In this document: positions 1 to 5,075 of the stretch, one piece after another
Layout: each line of letters starts with the position of its first letter
Numbering within the stretch: position 1 is the stretch's first letter
Assembly: GCA_041987265.1 (NCBI GenBank)
Contig: JBHIWT010000221.1
Span: 1 to 5,102, forward strand
From: IH12 sp041987265
GTDB lineage: Bacteria > Pseudomonadota > Alphaproteobacteria > Caulobacterales > Hyphomonadaceae
Length of the DNA stretch: 5,102 nucleotides
Direction of reading: 5' to 3'
Notes under the pieces: model-generated
Told to the model about the DNA's origin: nothing
The model's input: only the letters and a program-made list of their open reading frames with translations
Database searches by the model: none
Position numbers and translations under genes: made by a program

Positions 1-143
1 TGGTCCACCTCAATGGCGCAGGATGAGACCAGTCGGCGCCGTTTGGCGGATACAAGCAGTCCGGCAACGGCCGCGAGTGGGGCGTGGAAGGCATGCATGA
101 GTTCCTCGAGACCAAGTCGGTCTTCGGCGGGGCGCCTGCCTAG
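1..143 (+). pseudogene. aldehyde dehydrogenase family protein, C-terminal end, interrupted by an in-frame TGA
   Basis: This is the last part of an NAD(P)-dependent aldehyde dehydrogenase, a cytosolic enzyme that oxidises aldehydes to carboxylates; the rest lies before the window. Reading codons from base 3 gives VHLNGAG, a TGA at 24-26, then DQSAPFGGYKQSGNGREWG and a tail ending FLETKSVFGGAPA before TAG at 141-143. The block PFGGYKQSGNGRE is the conserved C-terminal signature of the family. The TGA stands where many members have tryptophan (NG-x-G-W-D), so TGG to TGA is the simplest explanation. The reading frame and conservation continue undisturbed after it, which points to a recent mutation or a base-call error. 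Reading through by recoding is unlikely, because TGA ends a neighbouring gene (the YciI-family gene at 2547-2828). The substrate cannot be told from this piece. Confidence 0.85.
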
Positions 144-158
144 GCGCGGTCTGTTTGG

Positions 159-186
159 TTGCCGTTCATGTTCCGCGGCCTATATT
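159..186 (+). promoter_or_regulatory. probable sigma-70-type promoter of the lipoprotein gene
   Basis: TTGCCG at 159-164 (four of six matches to TTGACA) is followed after 16 bases by TATATT at 181-186 (five of six matches to TATAAT). It lies in the short gap after the aldehyde dehydrogenase stop and would start transcription near 193, about 30 bases before the lipoprotein ATG. The call is based on motif match and position only. Confidence 0.5.
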
Positions 187-222
187 CTGGCTGCGGGACG
201 TAACGCAATTCTGGAGGCGTAA

Positions 223-752
223 ATGACGATTCGTCGCTTCGCCGGCCTTGCGGTCGCGACCGCTATCGGGCTGCCGCGTGTGGAACCTACGGCCCCACGC
301 CTTATCAGCCTGCAGCCGGCGCCCAACAGGGCTATGCGGACACCCGCATCGAGCCGGACCGGTACCGTGTGTCATTCAAGGGCAATTCGCTGACCGACCG
401 GGAAACGGTGGAGAACTATCTCCTGTTTCGGGCGGCCGAACTCACGCTCCAGCAGGGTTACGATCACTTTACCATCGCCAACCGCGACACGGATCGCGAA
501 CGGCGCGTTCGCAGCAACGGGCCCGCCTATTACGGGTCGCGGCTGGATTATCTTTATTTCCACCCGCGTTATGGTTGGATCGGCTCCTACTCGCCGGTCT
601 GGGGACCGTCGACCTACAAGGAAGTGACACAGTACGAAGCATCGGCGGAAATCGTTCTCGGTAGGGGACCTAAGAGTTCCGATCCAAACGCGTTTGACGC
701 CCGCGAGGTTTCGAAAAACCTCGCCGGACAAGTCACCCGGCCGCCGCAATAG
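223..752 (+). pseudogene. CC0125/CC1285-family lipoprotein, frameshifted at the lipobox
   Basis: This gene encodes a small lipoprotein of unknown function. ATG at 223 has GGAGG at 213-217 five bases upstream. The first 17 residues (MTIRRFAGLAVATAIGL) form a lipoprotein signal peptide; the frame then shifts by one at 271-276, and the rest is read in another frame. Restoring one G (CTGCCGCG to CTGGCCGCG) gives the lipobox L-A-A-C, with the lipidated cysteine at residue 20, followed by GTYGPTPYQPAAG and a body containing SFKGNSLTDRETVENYLLFRAAELTLQQGYDHFTI in parts. That body is the hallmark of the CC0125/CC1285 family. The repaired protein is about 176 residues, ending at TAG 750-752. Without repair, only an unexported fragment from GTG 369 could be made. 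The lesion is either real or an assembly error; the intact downstream frame favours a recent event or an error. Confidence 0.82.
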
Positions 753-850
753 GTCACCGGGGCGTTAAGACGCGACCTAACGAAACGCCAACCCTTGCAC
801 ACTAAACTGGACATCCGGACCGGCAGGATGCCGGCGTCTCGGGTGATCGA

Positions 851-1792
851 ATGTCACGTGTCGGTAAGCCTTCTTACTCGGTCGTTATCACGACCTATCG
901 CCGCCCCCGCGCGGTCGTGGCGGCCGTACAGTCGGTGCTCGACCAGGAATTGGCGCCGCAGTTCGAATTGATCGTTGTCGACAATGACCCGGATGGTTCT
1001 GCGCTGAAGGGCCTGCGCGCAATCGCTCGCGATACGAAGACGCCTGTCCGTATTGTGCACGAGCGCCGCATCGGACTGGCGAGCGCGCGCAATGCCGGCG
1101 TGGCGGCGGCGCAAGGCTCTTACATCGCATTCCTTGACGACAATCAGGTTGTCTCTTCGCGCTGGCTGCATCATCTGGCGCGGGTCCAGTCTGAAACCGG
1201 TGCGGACCTTGTGTTTGGCGCGATCCACGCCCGGCTTTCTGAGGCTTCGCGGCGGCACAATCGTTTCTACGAGACATTCTTCACGCGCGATCCCGATCAC
1301 CACGAAGGACCGATCGACAGCATCTATGATTGCCGATGCGCGTTGGTGCGTGCAGCGCTCCTGCCGGACCGATCGCCGTTTGAACTGGATGGCCATGATG
1401 CGCGCGATGCGGTCGAGCCGTTCCTTGCGAACCAGAAATCACAAGGGTGCACGATCGCCTGGGCGGCCAGCGCATGGGTGTGGCAGATGCCCGGCGCCGA
1501 CCAACTGTCGATGAGGTATTCCCTGCGGTCCGCTTACAATCTGTCGCGCGAGACAACCATGCGGGCTCTGGCAGGCGGTTCGCGCGGCGTTGCGCGGGGG
1601 CTGGCGGCATTCTCGGCGGGCCTGACGCAGGCGGTCGCGTTTGCGCCTGTCGCGCTGGCCATGTTCTGCACGCGATCGCGCCGTCGTGCGTTTGCCTATC
1701 GCCGGTTTGTCGAAGGTGTTGGCCGCATGCTCTGGGCGCCGGCCTTTCGGTTGCGTGGTCCCGACCTCGAACTGATTCCGGTTGCTGGCTAG
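851..1792 (+). CDS. family-2 glycosyltransferase, ExoM-like
   Basis: This 313-residue inverting GT-A glycosyltransferase probably transfers a sugar from a nucleotide-sugar donor during surface polysaccharide or glycolipid synthesis, at the cytoplasmic face of the inner membrane. The GT2 fold is visible in order: SVVITTYRRP at residues 10-19, the first nucleotide-binding acid in VVDNDP at 42-47, GLASARNAG at 75-83, and the metal/donor-binding acidic motif FLDDN at 94-98, followed by W104. The order and wording resemble succinoglycan transferase ExoM. The C-terminal part is arginine-rich with a hydrophobic stretch (about 248-265) that could bind the membrane. FLDDN replaces the usual DDD triad. 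The ATG has a weak GGTGA four bases upstream. No other polysaccharide genes are visible, so donor and acceptor are unknown. Its TAG stop overlaps the stop of the convergent methyltransferase. Confidence 0.9.
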   Translation: MSRVGKPSYSVVITTYRRPRAVVAAVQSVLDQELAPQFELIVVDNDPDGSALKGLRAIARDTKTPVRIVHERRIGLASARNAGVAAAQGSYIAFLDDNQVVSSRWLHHLARVQSETGADLVFGAIHARLSEASRRHNRFYETFFTRDPDHHEGPIDSIYDCRCALVRAALLPDRSPFELDGHDARDAVEPFLANQKSQGCTIAWAASAWVWQMPGADQLSMRYSLRSAYNLSRETTMRALAGGSRGVARGLAAFSAGLTQAVAFAPVALAMFCTRSRRRAFAYRRFVEGVGRMLWAPAFRLRGPDLELIPVAG

Positions 1793-2550
1793 CCGGGTTT
1801 TGCGAATACGAGGATATAACGCGACGTACGTCCGCGTATGCCCGGCCTGAACACATTGAAGCGCAGGATGTCGTGGGCTGATGGCAGATCCAGCGTTTCG
1901 GTGTGGACGAAGCCGGCGCGCGTCATTGCATCAATGACGATGCCCGCATCGATGCGGTGAAGATCGACCTGCCGAGCCAGCGGCATCGCCCCGTCGGCTG
2001 CATGGTCTTCGATGACGATCAATCCGCCGGGTTTGAGCATCGAGAACAGGCTGGCGTTCATCATTTCGATGTTGGCGGCCTCCAGCACGGTGTCATGATA
2101 GACCTGACCCATGACGATGGCGTCGTAGGCGCCTGGCTCTGCATCGAGTTCGTCCCACGGCGCGGTGACATAGCCGACATTGCTGGCTTCGATCCTTCGC
2201 GCCATGACGTCGGGATCCATCGACGGGAATTGTGCGATCCACCCCGGCGTATTGTGGATGTCGATGCAGCCCGTTTCTCCGACAAGCCCTGATAGAATCA
2301 GAGCGAGATAACCGCCGCCGGCGCCGACATCGAGCACGCGATCACCAGGTTTCACTTGCAGGCGTTCAATGATCGGGATCGGTTTTCTGGTCTCGTCGCG
2401 AATGCGGTGTTCAAGCGGACGCAAAGAAGAGGCGAGGGCGGCGGTCAAGCGCTGTTGCCCGGCGCTTTCTTCGGGCGCAGCGCTTTCGGTCTGCGCCCGC
2501 GCAGCGCTTCCCATTATCGCAGCGGCGAGGATCACCACAGCCAGTCTCAC
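1789..2550 (-). CDS. class I SAM-dependent methyltransferase with signal peptide (COG4798-like)
   Basis: This 253-residue protein has a Rossmann-type methyltransferase domain. Motif I is VLDVGAGGG at residues 72-80 after KPGD, an acid that could bind SAM ribose is D97, YDAIVMGQVYHD lies at 142-153, and MLKPGGLIVIEDH lies at 171-183. RPLEHRIRDETRKP at 44-57 resembles the N-terminal block of the uncharacterised COG4798 predicted methyltransferases. Residues 1-19 form a Sec signal peptide with likely cleavage after AARA. This is odd, because SAM is a cytoplasmic cofactor. The GTG start is supported by AGG seven bases upstream and by a 4-base GTGA overlap with the stop of the YciI gene, so it appears translationally coupled as the last gene of the gpsA operon. 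Its TAG stop shares CTAG with the glycosyltransferase stop. The substrate is unknown. Confidence 0.85.
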   Translation of the reverse strand: MRLAVVILAAAIMGSAARAQTESAAPEESAGQQRLTAALASSLRPLEHRIRDETRKPIPIIERLQVKPGDRVLDVGAGGGYLALILSGLVGETGCIDIHNTPGWIAQFPSMDPDVMARRIEASNVGYVTAPWDELDAEPGAYDAIVMGQVYHDTVLEAANIEMMNASLFSMLKPGGLIVIEDHAADGAMPLARQVDLHRIDAGIVIDAMTRAGFVHTETLDLPSAHDILRFNVFRPGIRGRTSRYILVFAKPG

Positions 2551-2828
2551 GGTTTGACCTGCGTGAACGGCCTGATCGATTGCTCGCCCCAGAGACCCGC
2601 CAGCGCGTATGGATCATCGGCGAATGTCGCGCGCGCATCCTTCAGGTCTTGTGCTTCGATGATGATGAGAGATCCGTTCGGCGAACCGTTGTCTTCGTTG
2701 AGCATGGGTCCAGCGAGCCGGACCCGGGCGCCAAGTGTTTCGATCCATTGCAGATGCGCTTCGCGCGTCGCAAGACGCAGTTCGAGGCTGCCAGGCTTGT
2801 CCAGTCCGGACATTGCAAACAAGGGCAT
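2547..2828 (-). CDS. YciI family protein
   Basis: This 93-residue protein belongs to the YciI/YCII-related family, small alpha-beta (ferredoxin-like) proteins usually found as dimers and with no settled enzymatic role. The family pattern is clear: MPLFAMSGLDKPGSLELRL at the N-terminus, a conserved Asp10 and a conserved His25 (AHLQWI) that line the putative active site, AGPML around 40-44, GSLIIIEA, and DDPYALAGL with the aromatic/aspartate pair near the C-terminus. Its length is normal. ATG at 2828 overlaps the last base of the gpsA stop (TAATG) and has a strong GGAGG seven bases upstream at 2836-2840. This fixes the start, although the frame stays open far upstream through gpsA. gpsA followed by a YciI gene is a familiar alphaproteobacterial arrangement, often next to tsaD, which is absent here. 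Confidence 0.92.
   Translation of the reverse strand: MPLFAMSGLDKPGSLELRLATREAHLQWIETLGARVRLAGPMLNEDNGSPNGSLIIIEAQDLKDARATFADDPYALAGLWGEQSIRPFTQVKP
2558..2560 (-). promoter_or_regulatory. ribosome binding site that decides the GTG start of the methyltransferase
   Basis: On the minus strand AGG (in CAGGTC) lies seven bases before the GTG at 2550, inside the end of the YciI gene. It favours the start that keeps the complete signal peptide over the internal ATG at residue 13, which would remove it. Confidence 0.5.
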
Positions 2829-3874
2829 TAGCCGGCCTCCACTCGGAATGGTCGTTCTAGCAGTTGGATCAACGCATCCTTCGCGCCGATGCGGTCGGCG
2901 ACAAGCTCTGCAACGATCGCGCAGATCGGCATGTCGACATTGTGACGGGCCGCCAGTTCCACCAGCGCCGGGGCGGTAGCCGCGCCTTCGGTCACGGCCT
3001 TGCGTGAGGCGAGCACGTCGGCCGCGGTTCGACCTTTGCCGAGCTCTGCGCCAAAACTCATGTTGCGCGATTGCGGCGAGGAGCAGGTCAGCACCAGGTC
3101 GCCCAGACCGGACAGTCCGCCAAGCGTTTCCGCCTTCGCGCCGAGCGCCAACGCCAGCCGCTGCATCTCGGCAAAGCCTCGTGCGATCAGCGCGGCGTGC
3201 GCGGACTTGCCAAGGCCCAGCCCTTCGCAAGCCCCGCAAGCGATCGCCAGCACGTTCTTGACTGCGCCTCCGACCTCCGCGCCGATCATGTCGTCGCTCA
3301 GATAGATGCGGAAATGCTGGCGGCCGATCGATCGCGCCCAGGTCTCGCCAAGCGCGCTGTCGGGGGTCGCCAACGTCACCGCGGTCGGCAGGCCGCGCGC
3401 GACGTCTATTGCGAACGAGGGGCCGGACAAGACAGCTGGCGGCGCTGACGGAAGGCAGGCCGCAAGCACTTCGGTCGGCCATTTCAATCCGTCCTGAACC
3501 AGGCCCTTTGCACAAAGCGCAATCGGCGTTTCCGCGTCGATAACCTGCGCCAGCTGTATTAGCGCGCCGGCAAGGTGCTGGGCGGGAACGACGGCGAGGA
3601 TGGCGTCGCAGTCTGCAAGAAACGCCATGTCGGATGTGGCGGGGATCGCCGGCAGGTCGACATTGAGCAGGTAGGCGTGATTACCGCGGCCGTCGCTGAG
3701 CGCCTCGGCCACATCGGGTTCGCGCGCCCAGATACGGACCTCGCGTCCAGCCGCGTGGGCGCTCGCCGCCAGTGCTGTTCCCCATGCGCCGGCGCCTAGA
3801 ACGCCAATGCACTGGAAATGTCGGCCAGATTGCGCTATCTGGGTTGACGAATTTTTGATTTGTTCAGTATTCAC
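2828..3874 (-). CDS. gpsA: NAD(P)H-dependent glycerol-3-phosphate dehydrogenase
   Basis: GpsA (EC 1.1.1.94) reduces dihydroxyacetone phosphate to sn-glycerol 3-phosphate in the cytoplasm and supplies the phospholipid backbone. At 348 residues it is slightly long. The dinucleotide-binding loop GAGAWG lies at 27-32, VVPAQ at 95-99, CAKGL at 121-125, LSGPSFA at 149-155, the catalytic lysine K206 in EVGGAVKNVLAIACG, and the substrate-binding region GLSGLGD with D259, then SRN at 269-271. The GTG at 3874 is the only possible start: a stop codon lies five codons upstream and no ATG, GTG or TTG occurs before the Rossmann motif. This gives about 20 N-terminal residues before the first strand, more than the handful in most homologues, encoded by unusually AT-rich DNA that may also carry the tetR promoter. 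It is first in the operon with the YciI and methyltransferase genes. Confidence 0.96.
   Translation of the reverse strand: MNTEQIKNSSTQIAQSGRHFQCIGVLGAGAWGTALAASAHAAGREVRIWAREPDVAEALSDGRGNHAYLLNVDLPAIPATSDMAFLADCDAILAVVPAQHLAGALIQLAQVIDAETPIALCAKGLVQDGLKWPTEVLAACLPSAPPAVLSGPSFAIDVARGLPTAVTLATPDSALGETWARSIGRQHFRIYLSDDMIGAEVGGAVKNVLAIACGACEGLGLGKSAHAALIARGFAEMQRLALALGAKAETLGGLSGLGDLVLTCSSPQSRNMSFGAELGKGRTAADVLASRKAVTEGAATAPALVELAARHNVDMPICAIVAELVADRIGAKDALIQLLERPFRVEAG
3844..3873 (+). promoter_or_regulatory. possible promoter of the TetR-family gene, inside the 5' end of gpsA
   Basis: TTGACG at 3844-3849 (five of six to TTGACA) and TATTCA at 3868-3873 are separated by 18 bases in a markedly AT-rich stretch; the start would fall near 3880, about 24 bases before the tetR ATG. 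The -10 match is weak. The stretch also contains TTTGTTCA (3859-3866), an 8-mer that recurs in the inverted repeat at 4623-4648 and might be an operator half-site. Confidence 0.35.
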
Positions 3875-3903
3875 TGCGACGAAGCTTCACCAATGACCGC
3901 GAA

Positions 3904-4509
3904 ATGACCCAGAAAACCACCGAGAAGCCTGACTCCTACGACGTGATCCTGGAGGCAGCGGCGCAACGCATCCTACACTACGGTTACAACAAGACCACAA
4001 TGGCCGAGATCGCCGCCGACTGCGATATGTCCGCCGGCAACATCTACCGGTTCTTCCCATCGAAAATTCACATCGCAGAAGCGATGACGCGGAAATGGGA
4101 CAACAAGGCGCACGATGAATTCAAGGCGATCATCAAGGACAGCGCCCGCTCACCAACCAGAAAACTAACGGATTTTTTCCGATTCAAGCTGGATCGGAAC
4201 TTCAGCGTCTGCCGCGAGCATCCCAAGCTTGGTGAACTGGTCGAAATCATGGGCCGGGAGCGTCCCGACTATCTGCAGGAAGAGCTGGCGCAGGAGCGGC
4301 GCTATATCGGCCAGATCCTCGAAGAGGGCGTCCAGTCGGGCGATTTCGTCCTTCCGCAGGACGTCGAGACGACTTCAGACCTGGTTCAATGTGCGATGTT
4401 TCGGTTCCAGCTGCCGTTCTTCTGGGATCGCGAGTCGCTGGAAAAGCTGGAAGAAGAGCTCGAAGGCGTCTTGAGCCTGATGTTCACGGGACTTTCCGCC
4501 CGCCACTAG
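3904..4509 (+). CDS. TetR/AcrR family transcriptional regulator
   Basis: This 201-residue protein is a one-component regulator: an N-terminal DNA-binding domain with a C-terminal ligand-binding and dimerisation domain. The TetR_N pattern spans about residues 14-60: VILEAAAQRILHYGY, then TTMAEIAADCDMSAGNIYRFF-SK, where MAEIAADCDMSAGNIYRFF is the helix-turn-helix. The C-terminal half is helical and acidic and may belong to the TetR_C_27 group, but I am not sure of that. The ATG at 3904 has no clear Shine-Dalgarno sequence; an ATG at 3893 is out of frame and hits TGA after four codons. It is divergent from gpsA across a 29-base gap, so autoregulation and joint control of the gpsA operon are plausible. 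Another possible target is the small-protein/RNA unit downstream, which has an inverted repeat upstream. The ligand is unknown. Confidence 0.93.
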   Translation: MTQKTTEKPDSYDVILEAAAQRILHYGYNKTTMAEIAADCDMSAGNIYRFFPSKIHIAEAMTRKWDNKAHDEFKAIIKDSARSPTRKLTDFFRFKLDRNFSVCREHPKLGELVEIMGRERPDYLQEELAQERRYIGQILEEGVQSGDFVLPQDVETTSDLVQCAMFRFQLPFFWDRESLEKLEEELEGVLSLMFTGLSARH

Positions 4510-4622
4510 GTCTTGGCCGCGTTCCGAGTTCAGAAAACTACAACAATATCAGAACGTTGGCGCGATTACGCGATCGCGGTCGCCATGCTTTAGCCGGGCT
4601 ATTCTTGCGGCGCAGCAAAAAT
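4510..4622 (+). other. intergenic region after the TetR gene, no gene or clear terminator
   Basis: No ORF with coding character is visible here. CGCGAT at 4561-4566 can pair with ATCGCG at 4573-4578, and 4569-4578 is a 10-base palindrome containing GCGATCGC, but no T-run follows, so neither is a convincing intrinsic terminator. Read-through from the TetR gene into the small ORF is therefore possible. Confidence 0.5.
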
Positions 4623-4648
4623 AATGAACATTTTTCATTTTGTTCATT
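4623..4648. repeat. perfect 8-bp inverted repeat, operator-like
   Basis: AATGAACA (4623-4630) and TGTTCATT (4641-4648) are exact reverse complements around a 10-base AT-rich spacer. The arm centres are 18 bases apart, close to two helical turns, which suits a dimeric regulator. A third TTCATT lies in the spacer at 4634-4639. The repeat sits upstream of, and touches, the possible -35 element of the small ORF. The T-rich spacer and AT-rich arms make it a poor terminator. TTTGTTCA here (4639-4646) also occurs at 3859-3866 before the TetR gene. Confidence 0.55.
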
Positions 4649-4675
4649 GCATCAGGATCAGGGCTGAGCTACATA
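4647..4675 (+). promoter_or_regulatory. weak candidate promoter for the small ORF and downstream RNA
   Basis: TTGCAT (4647-4652) and TACATA (4670-4675) are 17 bases apart and would start transcription near 4682. Each matches only three of six consensus bases, so the call rests mainly on spacing, position next to the inverted repeat, and absence of a better candidate. Confidence 0.3.
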
Positions 4676-4739
4676 CTCCTCACGGAGCGGAACTGAACAC
4701 AGTCCAATCCGGACAGGGGGCCAGAGAGCTCCCAACAAC

Positions 4740-4744
4740 AGGAG
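4740..4744 (+). promoter_or_regulatory. ribosome binding site of the 45-residue ORF
   Basis: AGGAG lies eight bases before the ATG at 4753. It selects this start over the in-frame ATG at 4624, which lies inside the inverted repeat. It is also complementary to CTCCT in the loops of two downstream hairpins and in the leader at 4676-4680. Confidence 0.65.
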
Positions 4745-4752
4745 CCAAACCA

Positions 4753-4890
4753 ATGAACGTCCTCCCCAAGACCCCCCGGTCGATCAGTGAACTGAAGAAT
4801 TTCGCTTTCGGCGCGCCCATCGCACTTCTGGGCACCGCCGTGATGCTGTTCCTCATCGATCTCAACGGGCGACTGGCTGTCGCCGTCTAA
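4753..4890 (+). CDS. small single-pass membrane protein, 45 residues, not recognised
   Basis: I do not recognise this protein. It begins MNVLPKTPRSISELKNFAFG, a basic, hydrophilic N-terminus, and continues with a hydrophobic stretch (about residues 19-35, GAPIALLGTAVMLFLI and on) and a short tail ending RLAVAV before TAA. This is the pattern of a single inner-membrane helix with the positive N-terminus inside; no signal-peptidase site is obvious. Support for translation is the well-placed AGGAG and a hydrophobic, ordered product. The extended 88-residue version from 4624 has an N-terminal half that looks non-coding. The gene lies after the operator-like repeat and just before the hairpin-rich RNA region, with no terminator between, so both are probably on one transcript ending at 5075. 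It could be a functional small protein or a leader peptide for the RNA. Confidence 0.6.
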   Translation: MNVLPKTPRSISELKNFAFGAPIALLGTAVMLFLIDLNGRLAVAV

Positions 4891-4906
4891 TTCGAATGCG
4901 CCCAAT

Positions 4907-5075
4907 CCGGCGTCGTGAAGCTGTCACCACTCCTCTCCAGCTTCGCGGCCCGGTTGGCTGCGCCCCATCAGTTTGATGCCGCGTCTCTCGGCATCCCACG
5001 CGCCAGGCGAACGTCTCCTCCCCATTCGCGCTGAGCGCACAACTCGCGGCCGGTCCCCAAGGGACCGGCCTTTTT
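4907..5075 (+). ncRNA. candidate structured regulatory RNA with three C/U-rich loops
   Basis: The stretch after the small ORF has no coding potential but folds into successive hairpins on the plus strand. Hairpin 1 pairs 4912-4923 with 4938-4949 (12 pairs, two of them G-U) and extends by CCGG/CCGG beyond a bulged C4911; its 14-base loop contains ACTCCTCTC. Hairpin 2 pairs GATGCCG (4975-4981) with CGGCATC (4989-4995), loop CGTCTCT. Hairpin 3 pairs GCGC, CAG and GCGAA (5000-5011) with TTCGC, CTG and GCGC (5025-5038) with single bulges at 5030 and 5034; its loop CGTCTCCTCCCCA contains the anti-Shine-Dalgarno core CCTCC. The terminator hairpin closes the unit. Known alphaproteobacterial sRNAs (NfeR1, CcsR family) present such loops to pair with mRNA leaders. 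No promoter of its own is evident, so it may be released from the transcript of the small ORF. Expression is inferred, not shown. Confidence 0.55.
5048..5075 (+). terminator. strong intrinsic terminator
   Basis: GGCCGGTCCC (5048-5057) pairs perfectly with GGGACCGGCC (5061-5070) around a CAA loop and is followed at once by TTTTT (5071-5075). Ten GC-rich pairs plus the T-run make this a classic Rho-independent terminator on the plus strand. It ends 185 bases after the small ORF stop, so the region between is transcribed if the ORF is. Confidence 0.92.

Noticed and set aside
24..26. TGA read as tryptophan through an altered genetic code
   Set aside because: The YciI gene ends in TGA in a precise GTGA overlap with the next gene, so TGA works as a stop here.
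761..789. Inverted repeat GGCGTT/AACGCC after the lipoprotein gene as a terminator
   Set aside because: Six pairs with a 17-base loop and no T-run; too weak to call.
854..1396. A 180-residue minus-strand frame opposite the glycosyltransferase
   Set aside because: Arginine-rich composition typical of a GC-rich antisense shadow, no ribosome binding site, and the plus strand shows clear GT2 motifs.
1281..1856. A 191-residue minus-strand frame across the convergent junction
   Set aside because: It overlaps two well-supported genes and has no recognisable domain or start signal.
2547..3515. A 322-residue minus-strand frame covering the YciI gene and its upstream region
   Set aside because: Everything before residue 1 of the YciI protein is an arginine-rich shadow of gpsA in another frame; TAATG and the GGAGG fix the real start at 2828.
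4561..4578. Palindromic CGCGAT/ATCGCG segment with GCGATCGC after the TetR gene
   Set aside because: No T-run for a terminator, and such GC-rich palindromes are common by chance in this kind of genome.
4624..4890. An 88-residue version of the small ORF starting at ATG 4624
   Set aside because: The ATG lies inside the inverted repeat, has no ribosome binding site, and the first 43 residues look non-coding; AGGAG points to the start at 4753.
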